Below are positions 29,956 through 39,649 of a stretch of 64,000 nucleotides of DNA, one piece after another. This stretch comes from Semisulcospira habei (Eukaryota; Mollusca; Gastropoda; Semisulcospiridae). Position 1 is the stretch's first letter. Every line of letters starts with the position of its first letter. Location of the stretch: NCBI GenBank assembly GCA_036245525.1, contig BTPG01000005.1, positions 115,549,880 to 115,613,879 on the forward strand, given 5' to 3'. Position numbers and translations under genes: made by a program. The notes beneath the pieces are model-generated. The model was not told the DNA's origin. It saw only the letters and a program-made list of their open reading frames with translations, and made no database searches.

Positions 29956-30215
29956 AAAACGACTAGCAATGGAGATCCAAATAATATGCAGATTTTAGAG
30001 ACCAAAACTATTTTGTACCGAAGCTTGGGGCGTGGAAATGGTTGGGGTCTCACACCGAGGGCGGTTGTATATGTTGTGTTTTTGGCAAGGACCGTGAGGC
30101 CGCAGATGCCGGTTTGAGGAGTAAAATGTTGATCGTTTGATGACAACTCAGCTGCCGCAAAACGCACTCTGATTGGTTCGAATGACCTCCTTACTTACGA
30201 CTTCTCGGTAACTGG

Positions 30216-30390
30216 TCGGGGAGCTGGGTGACTCCGTCGGTAGTAGAGCGTTCGACTCTCGTCCGAAAGGTTCCGGGTTCGAATCCAGGTGGGTCAAAAC
30301 TTGTTCACACTCTGTTTCGGTGCCCCGTCTTTGAAATCACCTTCGTGGTGGACAAAAGACGTTAAGCCCTAAACGTTTGACTTTTAAACA
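30216..30390 (+). mobile_element. tRNA-derived SINE
   Basis: The head resembles a tRNA: TGACTCCGTCGGTAGTAGAG (A-box region with an inserted TAG) and GGTTCCGGGTTCGAATCC (B box) about 40 bp later. The body shared with 25912-26095 follows (GGTGGGTCAAAACTTG, CCCCGTCTTTGAAATCACC, GTGGACAAAAGACGTTAAGC, CCTAAACG). The insertion in the A box argues against a working tRNA gene. Confidence 0.83.
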
Positions 30391-30916
30391 ATTATTATTG
30401 TGCCTCAGTCACGTTCACCGTTACTGACTTGGGCGGCGATTGGATGTTATTACGACTAGTAGTAATTATAGCAAAGAATTACGCCTCGTCGTAATTTCTT
30501 ATGTTCCTGTACTGAAGCGCCGACCCGCTTACATGCGGGACCTTCTACAGACGACAGCTGAAGCCGGCTGATTTGTGCGGGCAGTGATTATAATTATTAA
30601 GACGTCACCAGAGCTTTTCCTGGCACAAAAACGATAAACACGGAGCCATCATTGCGGTATTGATGGGAATCCCTGCCGAGATTAAAAATAAACATCACAG
30701 CCTTGAGTCCCCATACTATTAACAGTGTTAATGTGTTATGTAAACGGGTGTTGAATAATGCGTCTCCTGGTCTATACAGCTGGACCTAACGGCACCGCGC
30801 CGTAAGCTTCAAAGTCACAGAACAGCACACAGTTATGGCTGCGGTGAAGCTTTAGATGATCTAGAACAACAACATCGTGTTGACAAGGAGATAATGGTTT
30901 AACCCAAACATTGCCA
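30391..30916. other. Unassigned stretch
   Basis: Holds a short inverted repeat GTAATTATAGC...GAATTACG near 30466-30502, and at 30765-30850 a fragment resembling the 13.5-14.2 kb duplicated unit (TCCTGGTCT ... AAGTCACAGAACAGCACAC). No gene seen. Confidence 0.4.
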
Positions 30917-30998
30917 GTGCCCAATGCGCACAAGGTCATCGGGCCAGCGTTGGCCCGCGCACGAACGTCGGCCCGATGACCTTAAGCGCATTGGGCAC
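30917..30998. mobile_element. Family F palindrome, best copy
   Basis: GTGCCCAATGCGCACAAGGT, CATCGGGCCAGCGTTGGCC pair with GAACGTCGGCCCGATG, ACCTTAAGCGCATTGGGCAC. The loop is CGCGCAC. Other copies: 4931, 8410, 23945, 39005, 44566, 59044 and 59646. Confidence 0.8.
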
Positions 30999-31052
30999 GG
31001 TGGACGCTGTGTTTTCGAAATCGTAACTGAAAGAGCCCCAGCGGACAATGGA

Positions 31053-31264
31053 ACAGCAAGAGACATAGATCCTCATGAGCCAATGGACGCAGATTTTTTT
31101 TTAAAAATTGTAAAATCAACGTCAAAGGAACGTGGATACAAAGTGATGTCAGCAAGAGGCATAGATCCTCCTGAGCCCCTTGCAACTGCGGGGGTTCATG
31201 AGGGTCTATGTACCTCGTGCATTTGGTCGGTGTTCAATTTTTCTCGGTAGTGAATGGATTACTA
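31053..31264. mobile_element. Family B MITE, rearranged
   Basis: A core-1 half arm (GCAAGAGACATAGATCCTCA, 31054-31075) jumps straight to the family's left spacer (AATGGACGCAGATTTTTTTT). A second, nearly complete core-1 hairpin follows at 31151-31220, then the right spacer ending GGTAGTGAATGGATTA. This order suggests two copies fused by deletion. Confidence 0.65.
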
Positions 31265-31436
31265 GGAGAAGTCAGCGTCATTGTAGATTTCACAGCAAAT
31301 ATGACAGCGTATATAGAGTCGGGCGTGTTACTACTAAATCTGCGACGAGTTCCATGGCCGGGGTCACGCGATGGCTCATGTTCTTTGTTAGCACCTCAGA
31401 AGGAATCGTTTTAAAATGCAACAGTACGTGTTTTGG

Positions 31437-31567
31437 TTAACTCATTCTGCCCCAGACACACCACAGCAAGATATGGCATCACCCTTGAACTTGATGGTCG
31501 ATCTGTGACCTGCACTGCAATGCAGTCTTCAGACTGGGGATTTCGGTGTTGGGGTAGAATGAGTTAA
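31437..31567. mobile_element. Core-2 MITE, TTAACTCATTC class, core mostly deleted
   Basis: Ends TTAACTCATTCTGCCCCAGA and TTGGGGTAGAATGAGTTAA. Only one core arm remains (GGCATCACCCTTGAACTTG). Its right TTAA (31564-31567) is shared with the next element. Confidence 0.75.
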
Positions 31568-31728
31568 CCCATTTAACCCCAAGACCACATTTTCCCAATT
31601 TTGGAGGTGCTAGTTAAGGACTATGTACCTGTTGCAGGAGATGGATCGCCAAGCTCTTCTGGCGCTACCTTTGAATTATCACGGTCCATCCGTTTCCTGC
31701 TGTAGAGATTTGGGGCTAAATGGGTTAT
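31564..31728. mobile_element. Family A MITE, reverse orientation, core reduced
   Basis: TTAACCCATTTAACCCCAAG left end and GGGGCTAAATGGGTTAT right end. The left half of core 2 is missing (GGATCG jumps to CCAAGCTCTTCTGGCG). It shares a TTAA with the preceding element. Confidence 0.75.
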
Positions 31729-31799
31729 ATTAACGTCTTTTGTTTATCAAATAGATGTAGCATTTTAATAATCCGCGTCACCCACTACACTACTCCTGG

Positions 31800-31848
31800 G
31801 TACCTTCCCCTTCCTCCCCGCCCCCCCCCCCCCCACCTCCCCCCCTCA

Positions 31849-31914
<66 letters not shown>
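31800..31914. repeat. C-rich tract and (AC)n microsatellite
   Basis: C runs at 31821-31847, then (AC)n from about 31851 to 31914. They directly precede a core-2 element. Confidence 0.9.
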
Positions 31915-31916
<2 letters not shown>

Positions 31917-32298
31917 TCAGCTATGATAAGTGCACGACAACAGAATACGGATCGACTATGCTAGTTCAAGGGTGGTGCCAGAATAGCTTGACGCCTTTAG
32001 GCGTCACAATCTATTCTGGCACTACCCTTGAACTATCGTGGTCTGTCTGTCTCTAGAACTGGTATGAAATCTTCAGGCGGAGGGCAACTGCCTAATTTGC
32101 GGTTGACGACCTTTGGGAATGGGGGATGAACTCACTCACTTTTCCGTCTCTTTGTGTTATGTTAGCGTTGTTACTGATGTTGATGTTTTCTGTCAGTTAC
32201 TACCAATGATGGCCAGTTTGGATTCCATCATCAAGTTTCCTACGTTCGACACGACCACTACTTGGTGTGTCCTGAAAGACGTTCAAGTTCTAAAACGT
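31915..32298. mobile_element. Core-2 element, (AC)n-ended class, copy 2
   Basis: It starts CATTCAGCTATGATAAGTGC. The core palindrome at 31963-32038 (TTCAAGGGTGGTGCCAGAAT...GGCACTACCCTTGAACTATC) is followed by GAAATCTTCAGGCGGAGGGC and ends TACGTTCGACACGACCACTA ... AAAGACGTTCAAGTTC, AAAACGTAAAC. (AC)n lies immediately on both sides (31851-31914 and 32299-32390). It has about 130 bp more interior than the copy at 24733. Confidence 0.75.

Positions 32299-32390
<92 letters not shown>
32299..32390. repeat. (AC)n microsatellite
   Basis: About 46 uninterrupted AC units. 32391-32640 is unassigned. Confidence 0.95.
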
Positions 32391-32647
32391 TGTCAAAGAA
32401 CCCAACAAAATCAGTGCAGCGTACAAACTCACCCACAGCAATGTACTGTAACGAGCACTCAGGCAGTAAGCGTCTCATTCCACCAATCGTATTATTTTCT
32501 CATTAAATCTGTTCAGTCGTGAAAATGCGAAGATACAGACACGCAAATCTCATCTAGACCCTTTGTCCAGCCCTGACACTTCTTCGTTGTGCCGCGGTGG
32601 GGTGGGGAGGATTTCTCATTAGGTACCTTTTACAACGAATCCAGCCT

Positions 32648-32712
32648 TAAGAAGGTGACTGCCAAACGTGGAAACTGCAAAGAAAACCCCATCAACGAAA
32701 GAAACAGGCTGG
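32648..32712 (+). repeat. Dispersed repeat P, copy
   Basis: AAGGTGACTGCCAAACGTGG ... ATCAACGAAAGAAACAGG matches the P unit found at 22425 and 44667. Confidence 0.5.
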
Positions 32713-32732
32713 GAAAGGCCAAGTACAACACA

Positions 32733-32821
32733 GGTCGACCCATCTCCTGCAACTGCATAGTCGTTAGGCGGTGACACCTCCAAAATCTGGGAAATGACGC
32801 CGCGGGGTTAAATGGGTTAAT
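32733..32821. mobile_element. Family A MITE, right half only
   Basis: GGTCGACCCATCTCCTGCAA through GGGGTTAAATGGGTTAA at 32821. The core arms are missing. The next family B element begins 11 bp later. Confidence 0.65.
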
Positions 32822-32831
32822 GCTGTTTTCT

Positions 32832-33064
32832 TTAACACCTTCACTGGCAATGGACGCAACTAGTTGTATTTTTTGAAAGCCAGGGCAAATCAACACCGAA
32901 TAATCCCACCAGCAATCTAAAGAAAAAAACAACACGAATAATGATTAGGGTCAGCAAGAGGCAAAGAACCTCATGAGCCCCCGCATCTGCGGGGGCTGAT
33001 GAGGTTCTTTGCCTCTTGCATATGGGTGGTGTTGGCATTTGTTTCCGGCAAATAAAGAGGTTAT
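32832..33064. mobile_element. Family B core-1 MITE, AAGAACC variant (233 bp)
   Basis: TTAACACCTTCACTGGCAAT left, CAAATAAAGAGGTTAT right. The hairpin at 32954-33019 pairs GCAAGAGGCAAAGAACCTCA with its complement around CCCCCGCATCTGCGGGGG. The variant arms (AAGAACC/GGTTCTTT) are also found at 14614 and 56142, with both arms changed together. Confidence 0.82.
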
Positions 33065-33355
33065 GTGAATCCTGTCGTGCCCGTAAAGACTAAATACTCA
33101 CCCTTACAGTGAGTCTACACCGTGCGTGCGAAGAGGATTCACTCGAACAAACTGTGTAAGAATGCGCATAGTAGTCAGTGTCGTCGACGGGCACGGCCTC
33201 AGTTTGAGAAAGAACTGGGGGGAAAAATCAAAACTACAACGTTCAAAACACTGTGTGGTGCATGTATTATTTTGGTTTCTGTCGCTGAATGAATCTTGTG
33301 CTTTTCTTTTTTTAACAACAGTGACAAAGGGTTTTCATTTCAGTTAAAAAAATCA
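33065..33355. other. Unassigned stretch
   Basis: No palindrome, repeat or coding signal was recognised. Confidence 0.35.
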
Positions 33356-33356
33356 C

Positions 33357-33391
33357 GCACGTGCGGCCGGCTCGGCGGAGCCGCACGTGCA
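33357..33391. repeat. Compact GC-rich hairpin
   Basis: GCACGTGCGGCCGGCTC and a complementary GAGCCGCACGTGC meet over CGGC. A further CACGC...GCGAG pair may extend it. Confidence 0.6.
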
Positions 33392-33559
33392 GTCACGCGA
33401 GCCAGATATTTATAACAACGCTCCTAACTAGGTCACTCGCGAATGCCGTGCATACGACACACAAAATGCCAGACGTAATATTTTAAATCTTTACTTACTT
33501 TTTCCTTGAAAAATAGTTGTCGGGCTCAGCGTGCAGCAAACCCGCCACACCTGTGTTGC

Positions 33560-33632
33560 TTCACACTAGTTGTCTCCCTCGCGTCGCTGCCGCTGAGCGG
33601 AAGAGAAGCGAGTGAGAAAACCAGTGTGGTTC
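33560..33632. mobile_element. Family G palindrome, diverged
   Basis: CACACTAGTTGTCTCCCTCG and AGCGAGTGAGAAAACCAGTGTGG-like arms (33604-33630) flank GCTGCCGCTGAGCGG. Confidence 0.6.
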
Positions 33633-33889
33633 CGTATGTGAGAAACCCTCTGGTAGTTCCATTTTGTCAGCAAACGGGGGTTAACTAGAGCTAGAATTAC
33701 AGATCATGTATAAAAGCATGAACCCACCAAACCTCCCTCACACCCCGCCTCACACTAAAAGATAATTAGAAAAATGAAAAGAAAAAAATGAGAATAGACT
33801 GAAAAGAACATATACAAACAATAGAGGAGCATGGAAATTTAAATTAATTAAAATAAGAGAATGAGAAAAGAACATAAAGGAAAAGACGA

Positions 33890-34022
33890 ACAAACAAACA
33901 AACAAAAAAACAACAACAAAAAACCCCAATAAAACAACAACAGCAATAATATTTTTTTTAAAAGCAAACAAACAAATAACAACAACAAAACAACGCCAAA
34001 AACAACAAAAAACAAACAACAA

Positions 34023-34078
<56 letters not shown>
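33890..34078. repeat. A-rich (AAAC)/(AAC) stretch and (AC)n
   Basis: AAAC and AAC repeats at about 33890-34028, then (AC)n at 34028-34077. Frames on the complementary strand here are repeat artefacts. 34080-34320 is unassigned AT-rich sequence. Confidence 0.85.
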
Positions 34079-34081
<3 letters not shown>

Positions 34082-34327
34082 TAACCACGGAATGAGACAA
34101 ACATGAAAAGTTATTTTTATATCTTCATCAGCAAAACAAACACACATGTATGAACATAATTCAATTTTATATTCATATTGCATGTCCTGTGATTCTCTAT
34201 TTGAGACAAAACCATTCCACCTCACACGGACTGAAAAAGAGAGAAAAGCGTAACAAGTCTATTTACTCACAGTGTAACTTGCAGTTTAATTAAACTTTTC
34301 TCCACCCAACGGCAAGAATTACTATAG

Positions 34328-34405
34328 AATTACTATAGACCCTCATGCTGAAACCACTTTGTATCCACATTCCTTTGACGGCTGGGGATATTTGACGCTG
34401 AATTT

Positions 34406-34475
<70 letters not shown>

Positions 34476-34514
34476 ACACAATCACACATACACACCATCA
34501 CACACACACACACG

Positions 34515-34549
<35 letters not shown>

Positions 34550-34657
34550 ATCACACACACACAATCACAAACACACACACACACGACACACACACACACA
34601 CCATTACACCATCACACACACACACACACACACATACCACCACACACACACACACAC

Positions 34658-34704
<47 letters not shown>

Positions 34705-34800
34705 CACACACACACACGCACACACACACACACCATCACACACACAGCGCACGATCTCTGTCCACTGGCCGCGTGACGGGGGCTCATGAGAATCTTTGCC
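34328..34800. mobile_element. Family B MITE interrupted by a (AC)n block
   Basis: CTGAAACCACTTTGTATCCA and CATTCCTTTGACG (34328-34380) are the family B spacer. About 340 bases of (AC)n with CACCAT and CACGC interruptions (34408-34746) follow. TCTGTCCACTGGCCG and a half core (GGGGGCTCATGAGAATCTTT) come next at 34755-34800. The microsatellite appears to have expanded inside the transposon. Confidence 0.62.
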
Positions 34801-34962
34801 TCTAGCAGACGGATGTACGACGGACTGGTGTAAGCGATTGTAAACAAGAAAACAGCTGTCTACGTGCCGCTAATAACTACGCGCCGCTGTAGGTAGACAA
34901 CACACTGCGTAAACTGTCACAACATTTCGTGTTCTCGCAGACAGCTCTCTCCCTCACTCTCC

Positions 34963-35039
<77 letters not shown>

Positions 35040-35165
35040 CGGTGTGTATGTGTATGTGATCGTGACATTGTGTGTGTGTGTGTGTGTGTGTGGTCGTGTG
35101 TCAGCGTGTGTATGCGTGCGTACGTGCGTGCGTGCGTGTGTGTGTGTGTGCGCGCGCACGCGTGT

Positions 35166-35221
<56 letters not shown>

Positions 35222-35265
35222 GTGCGTGCGTGCATGCGTGCGTGTGTGTTTGTATGTGTGTTTTG
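34963..35265. repeat. (GT)n microsatellite with imperfect blocks
   Basis: Pure (GT) at 34963-35038, then mixed GT/GC/GTAT to 35265. It gives long Cys-Val frames that are not genes. 35266-35455 is unassigned. Confidence 0.93.
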
Positions 35266-35458
35266 TTTAGTTTCAGCTGTCAGTTTTTTTGCTATCGCAG
35301 TTCTTGTGACTCTGACAGCTGAGGCGGGATTTTACGATGGTAAGGCCGGTTCTCTTACGGAGGTGTCGTTTGTCTGCCAATTGCTTACAAGCCGAGGTGT
35401 CAACAAAACAGCCTTTTTACACTTCCAGTGTCGTGTGTCTAAATCGTGTCACAGCGGC

Positions 35459-35632
35459 TTAACCCTTTGGCTGTAAAGCGGTTTTTGTCGCGATGATTCC
35501 TGCAGCGGTTCTACCAAGAGGCATAGATCCGCGTGAGCCCCCGCAAAAGCGGGGGCTCATGAGGACCTATGTCTCTTGTATTTGGATCCTGTTCACTTAT
35601 TACTCGGCGGATCAAGACCGGCATGGGGTTAA
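35459..35632. mobile_element. Chimeric MITE: family D left end, family B core and right end
   Basis: It begins TTAACCCTTTGGCTGT, then CGGTTTTTGTCGCGATGATT and CCTGCAG, which is the left half of family D. At TTCTACCAAGAGGCATAGAT it switches to a complete core-1 hairpin (35515-35578) and the B-type right side ending GGCATGGGGTTAA. TTAA lies at both ends, so the hybrid has two usable termini of different families. Confidence 0.8.
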
Positions 35633-36007
35633 TTATGCACTTCCCTGAGCTATCACGGTCGTCCAGCTCATTAAAAAAAAAAAAAACTCGTCTCAAGTGA
35701 GACATGTCGCGGCCTTTTGCAGCGTTTCCACGCGGCTTTTTTTGCCGCGTAACCGGATGCGGCACGTATCGGATCATGATTGAGATAAGCTGACACTGAC
35801 TGGGAGTGAAGGAATTTTACACGGAGCTGCCAGCTTCCACAATAAACGGCAAACGTGAGAGTTAGTGTGAGACGGCCAGAGGTCAATCCCCGATGTCCTC
35901 CCAAAAAGCACGTACATCCTGAAAAAGACCCTTACACTACGGAGCCCGTCTCTGTTGTTATTGTTCAGCCTGAGAGAAATTTAGTCTTACAGCACAGCCC
36001 ATGCTAT

Positions 36008-36077
36008 CTGCAAGAGGCGTAGATTCTCATGAGGCCCTGCATTCGCAGGTCCTCATGAGATTCTACGCCTCTTGCAG
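36008..36077. mobile_element. Core-1 hairpin, GCGTAGATTCTC variant
   Basis: CTGCAAGAGGCGTAGATTCT pairs with AGATTCTACGCCTCTTGCAG, and CCTGCATTCGCAGG forms the tip. The downstream flank GTCTCATTTACATCCTCAGC is shared with the variant at 42035-42140, so this is a separate terminal class. Confidence 0.75.
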
Positions 36078-36614
36078 GCTAGCGTAAAGTCTCATTTACA
36101 TCCTCAGCCTGGGGATGTCAATAGGGCTAATCAGTTAGCGTTTAAGGATGTAAAGGTTTATTTGGAGGCTATACACTGTCTTCAGTGTGATGGAGATTGG
36201 GTTGTGATGACCGAGAGAAATCAAGTCTCAATCGAAACTTGACACTATATGAATCGGTTTTGCTGATCAGCGCTGAGTCAGTTTCCTGTGTTTTGTTTTG
36301 CCTTTTGTTGACACACACACAAACGGCAAACACACACATAGATCCACTAACAAACTCGGCACACCTACACGTACGGCGCGCGCGAATCGGCGGAACAGCC
36401 ATAAAGTCGACTTGAAATTCTAATCCACTGTTCAAAGTCCAATTCCGATGTATCCGACCACTATTCGGTCACAGATATATTATTTTCGATGTGTCACGTG
36501 TTTTCTATTTAAAGCCTTGCCGGCAAGGCCAACGATCTCTCTTAGATGATAAATAACAAACCAACTGTCTCAGTCGGCCCCGCAAGCCTCTAAACAGTGC
36601 GGCAAGAAATAAAT

Positions 36615-36670
36615 AGATCGGACATGCCCGTTCAAGGGCAGTGACACTACCCTTGAACGATCATGGTCGC
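36615..36670. mobile_element. Core-2 palindrome remnant
   Basis: GATCGGACATGCCCGTTCAA GGGCAGTG is followed by ACACTACCCTTGAACGATCATGG-like sequence. The inner AGCTTGGCGCC arms are deleted, leaving a short palindrome. 36080-36610 is otherwise unassigned. Confidence 0.62.
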
Positions 36671-36900
36671 CCTACGGTCCGGCTAAGCGCCGGTGAAGGC
36701 TGAATGAACACTTAGGGCTTACGTCATAAGCGATTTCCGCACAGTGGCCCAGTTTTCGATATAAAGCGGGCGTGTATGAGGAAAATTCCCTGTTTACAGC
36801 AGCGGTAAGTGTTTTGCGGTGACTGACCTACATACATCGCCCAAAAATACGCTAAGTGCACTCTGTGCACTGGTATGCGTCCGTGGCCGCCTTGGCTGCG

Positions 36901-36922
36901 TGCGCACGCGCGCGCGCGCGCG

Positions 36923-36984
<62 letters not shown>

Positions 36985-36987
36985 CAC

Positions 36988-37039
<52 letters not shown>
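36901..37039. repeat. (GC)n/(AC)n microsatellite
   Basis: (CG)n at 36905-36922, then (AC)n with two CGC interruptions. 36671-36900 is unassigned. Confidence 0.93.
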
Positions 37040-37041
<2 letters not shown>

Positions 37042-37239
37042 AAATACACCTTAAACCATCTTTACAACGAATAATCATATTATGTTGAGTTTCGGTGGTG
37101 TTTCCACAAATAGAGTATGAAATGGCTGTATTTTCTATTTGTAAACTGAACACTCAAAAACAGACGCTGATCCTGCCTTAACCAATCTGCCTGACATGAT
37201 GGAATTCGAGAAAGAAAAAAACTTGACAGCTGCATATCT

Positions 37240-37240
37240 G

Positions 37241-37307
<67 letters not shown>
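37240..37307. repeat. (AC)n microsatellite
   Basis: About 34 AC units directly before the hAT-like element. Confidence 0.93.
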
Positions 37308-37310
<3 letters not shown>

Positions 37311-37667
37311 CAGGGGCGGATCAGTTACCTCGAGGGGGGAGGGGGGAGGTGGGGCTCCAACTTTTTGTTTGGGACCTTCAGCATGATAAAAAAAAGTCCA
37401 CTCCGACGTTATACATTGCTTTCAGGGACCGAAAAATCGAAAAGCAGGAAAAGGGGGTTGGGGAGGGGGGGGGGGAGGCGCGCTCGTGCTAAGACTACTC
37501 GCCATTCGCCATGATATCAAACAATGTGGAGGAGGGGGGGAGGAGGGGGGGAGGGGGGGGGGGGGCGGGGCGAGGTCCAAACACCCCAAAAAGGGACTTG
37601 TTATAGCATTTAACAAAAAGAAATTTGGGGGGTTCCGGACGCCCCCCCCCCGCCCGATCCGCCCCTG
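37311..37667. mobile_element. hAT-like non-autonomous element (357 bp)
   Basis: CAGGGGCGGATC at 37311-37322 is the exact inverse of GATCCGCCCCTG at 37656-37667. CAGGGGCGGATC-type termini are common among metazoan hAT elements. The interior is G-rich with a CACCCCAAAAAGGGACTTGT block shared with 16725-16883. It inserted in or beside an (AC)n tract, which hides any 8-bp duplication. No transposase. Confidence 0.75.
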
Positions 37668-37984
37668 TATACACACACATGTTTTCGCCCAAATGACGAT
37701 CAGTAGCATGCGGCACTGGCGAGGTCACTTACAGCGGTCGACAGAGCCGTGTGCTTGTGCATGTTTGTACGGGTCGCTGGCACAGGCAAAACAGGATGAA
37801 CGGAGTGTTTCATAAATAAAACACGGGCTGAATGCACGTGGTGTTTACCTAGATAGATCAGCAGCGGTGTTTTTCAACGTTCAAAGAGCGGGCGCAGGTG
37901 GGCCACACACTGCCGAAGCACAAAACGGACATCAGTCTCTACTTCTGTGCGGAAAACCCAGTTTCTGCAACGTCACAAACAAGT

Positions 37985-38165
37985 CATTATAAGTGAGGTT
38001 ACGTTTGAGACGAACGACTCCGAACAACGAACGAGAGCTAAGCCATACGCGTAGACAACACTCTAAACATCCCCCAAGAGGCATAGATCCTCATGAGCCC
38101 GGAGGGATCATGGGGATCTATGCCTCTTGGAGATGTTTGGAGTGTTGTCCATGCTCCCGGAGTCT
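37985..38165. mobile_element. Family K core-1 element
   Basis: GACAACACTCTAAACATCCC and GATGTTTGGAGTGTTGTC are outer arms, with core-1 inside (CAAGAGGCATAGATCCTCAT, GGGGATCTATGCCTCTTG) around GAGCCCGGAGGGATC. This is the unexpanded form of the 17341-17905 element. Confidence 0.77.
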
Positions 38166-38184
38166 CATGATCCCGGAGTCCCAC

Positions 38185-38405
38185 GGCGGTTAACTAACTT
38201 GTGCCATAAGCATAGACAACACGTAAACATAAACAGCAGCACTGAATGTCACAAACGAGTCATTAGAGAGTTACGTTTCAAACGAACGACTCCAAAGAAC
38301 GAACGGGTTCTAAGTCATGGCGGATAACTAACTAACTTGTGCCATATGCATGGACAATACTTTGCACATCTCCAAGAGGCATAGATCCTCATGAGCCCGG
38401 AGGGT
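38185..38405. mobile_element. Family K element, partial second copy
   Basis: Repeats the K flanks (GTTACGTTTCAAACGAACGA, CTAACTTGTGCCATATGCAT) and the left core arm (CTCCAAGAGGCATAGATCCT), then stops after CCGGAGGG. A GTGCCATAAGCATAGACAAC block at 38200 makes three tandem remnants. Confidence 0.65.
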
Positions 38406-38697
38406 GATGTAAGTAACGTGTAAAGAAAGAATAACATGGGACCCGCGTTTGTTGGGACAGGCGGTCGCCATGAGGTATTGACTGCACGCTTTTCAATACA
38501 GACCAGACCCACTGAAAGGTGACTGCCAAGCGTGTAATGAATGCAAAGAAGTCAGTACCCAAAGGGGGTGGGGGGTGGGGGAGTGAAGATCAGGCCCCTC
38601 CCCGGTTCTTACGCGGCCACTGCAGCAATGTTGAGAGGATAATTTGACTCGTGTCTCACATCTGGGCACCAATTCGACCTTGGGTTGATTGTGTTGA

Positions 38698-38894
38698 TTA
38701 ACCCATTTAACTACAAGGCCACATTTCCCAAATTTGGGAGGTGTCACCAAACGACTATGTGCCACTGAGTTGCAGGTTATAAATCGACCATGATAATTCA
38801 AGGGTAGTGCCAGATTTGCTTGGCGCCATCAGGCGCAAAGCTAATCAGGCACTACCCTTGAATTATCATTTGCGTCAGGGCCTGAATGGGTTAA
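38698..38894. mobile_element. Family A core-2 MITE, reverse orientation (197 bp)
   Basis: TTAACCCATTTAACTACAAG left and GGCCTGAATGGGTTAA right. Core at 38789-38869 around GGCGCCATCAGGCGC. 38410-38697 includes a P fragment (38512-38555) and a G-rich tract at 38564-38585. Confidence 0.8.
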
Positions 38895-39004
38895 TGCCTA
38901 TTTCGACCTACATGTTTTGCCAGATTACATTTCCGCACATTAAAAAAAGAAAATCGTCTATTATGTGGGTGACGCGACACCTGTTTTCGCTTTGTCATTA
39001 GCCC

Positions 39005-39085
39005 TAATAAGCAAAAGGTCCTCGGGCCAACATCGGCCTTACTTGTCTCGACGCCGGTCGGCCCGAAGATATTTTGCTTACTAAG
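39005..39085. mobile_element. Family F palindrome, GCAAAAGGTCCTCGG variant
   Basis: AAGCAAAAGGTCCTCGGGCC and GGCCCGAAGATATTTTGCTT-like arms, with CAACATCGGCC/GGTCGGCC inside. Confidence 0.6.
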
Positions 39086-39221
39086 GAGTCAAATCAGCCG
39101 GTAATGAAAATGTCAATGCAACCGTGGGTAACAAATGAAATACGTGCGAACACGCCAGTCCAAATATAAGGTAAGATTTTTTTTTTGTGTACGCGTATTG
39201 CACTTGACTTCTGTTATTTTC

Positions 39222-39373
39222 TTTGGGGGATGGGGGATGGTGGAGAGAGGGAGGTGGGGGGGGGGGGGTAAAGGTGTGTGTGTGTGGGGGGGGGGGGTGT
39301 CAGTGTATCTGTACAGAAGATAGGGGTTGTCGCGAATTCGCCCTGAGAGACATCAGTCACAGTGAAGGGGTTA
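39222..39373. repeat. G-rich/(GT)n tract and family B right end
   Basis: G-rich with GTGTGTG at 39222-39298. 39340-39373 is a lone family B right terminus (ATCAGTCACAGTGAAGGGGTTAA). Confidence 0.6.
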
Positions 39374-39451
39374 ACGCATTCCGATTCACACCCCGGAATT
39401 CATTTTGCAGCTGAATGAGGCGTCTGAATAGACTGTGTATCAGAGGTGGGA

Positions 39452-39560
39452 GATGGATCGACCATGATACTAACTTCAAGGGTAGCCGTGCGAAGATAAG
39501 CCTCACTCCAGGCGCCAAGTAAATCTAGCCGACTCCTTTGAATTACCGCGGCCAATCCAA
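39452..39560. mobile_element. Family A core-2 MITE, heavily decayed
   Basis: GAGATGGATCGACCATGATA, TTCAAGGGTAG, GGCGCCAAGTAAATCTAG and CTTTGAATTACCGCGG remain in order. Both termini are lost. Confidence 0.6.
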
Positions 39561-39566
39561 CTTTGA

Positions 39567-39649
39567 CTTGTCGGCAGCAGTTTTTGTCGCTATGTCATTC
39601 CTGCAGGAATCATCGCGACAAAACCCGCTACCGACAGCCATAGGGTTAA
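39567..39649. mobile_element. Family D palindrome, right TTAA intact
   Basis: GTCGGCAGCAGTTTTTGTCG and CGACAAAACCCGCTACCGAC arms meet at CATTCCTGCAGGAATCATCG. It ends AGCCATAGGGTTAA. The TTAA at 39646-39649 is also the start of the next element. Confidence 0.78.

Noticed and set aside
30216..30295. Functional tRNA gene
   Set aside because: The B box is good but the A-box region has an insertion and the acceptor ends do not pair convincingly. It continues into a SINE body present elsewhere in inverted orientation.
37308..37675. 8-bp hAT target duplication
   Set aside because: Flanks are ACACATAC and TATACACA within a microsatellite. They do not match exactly, so no duplication is claimed.
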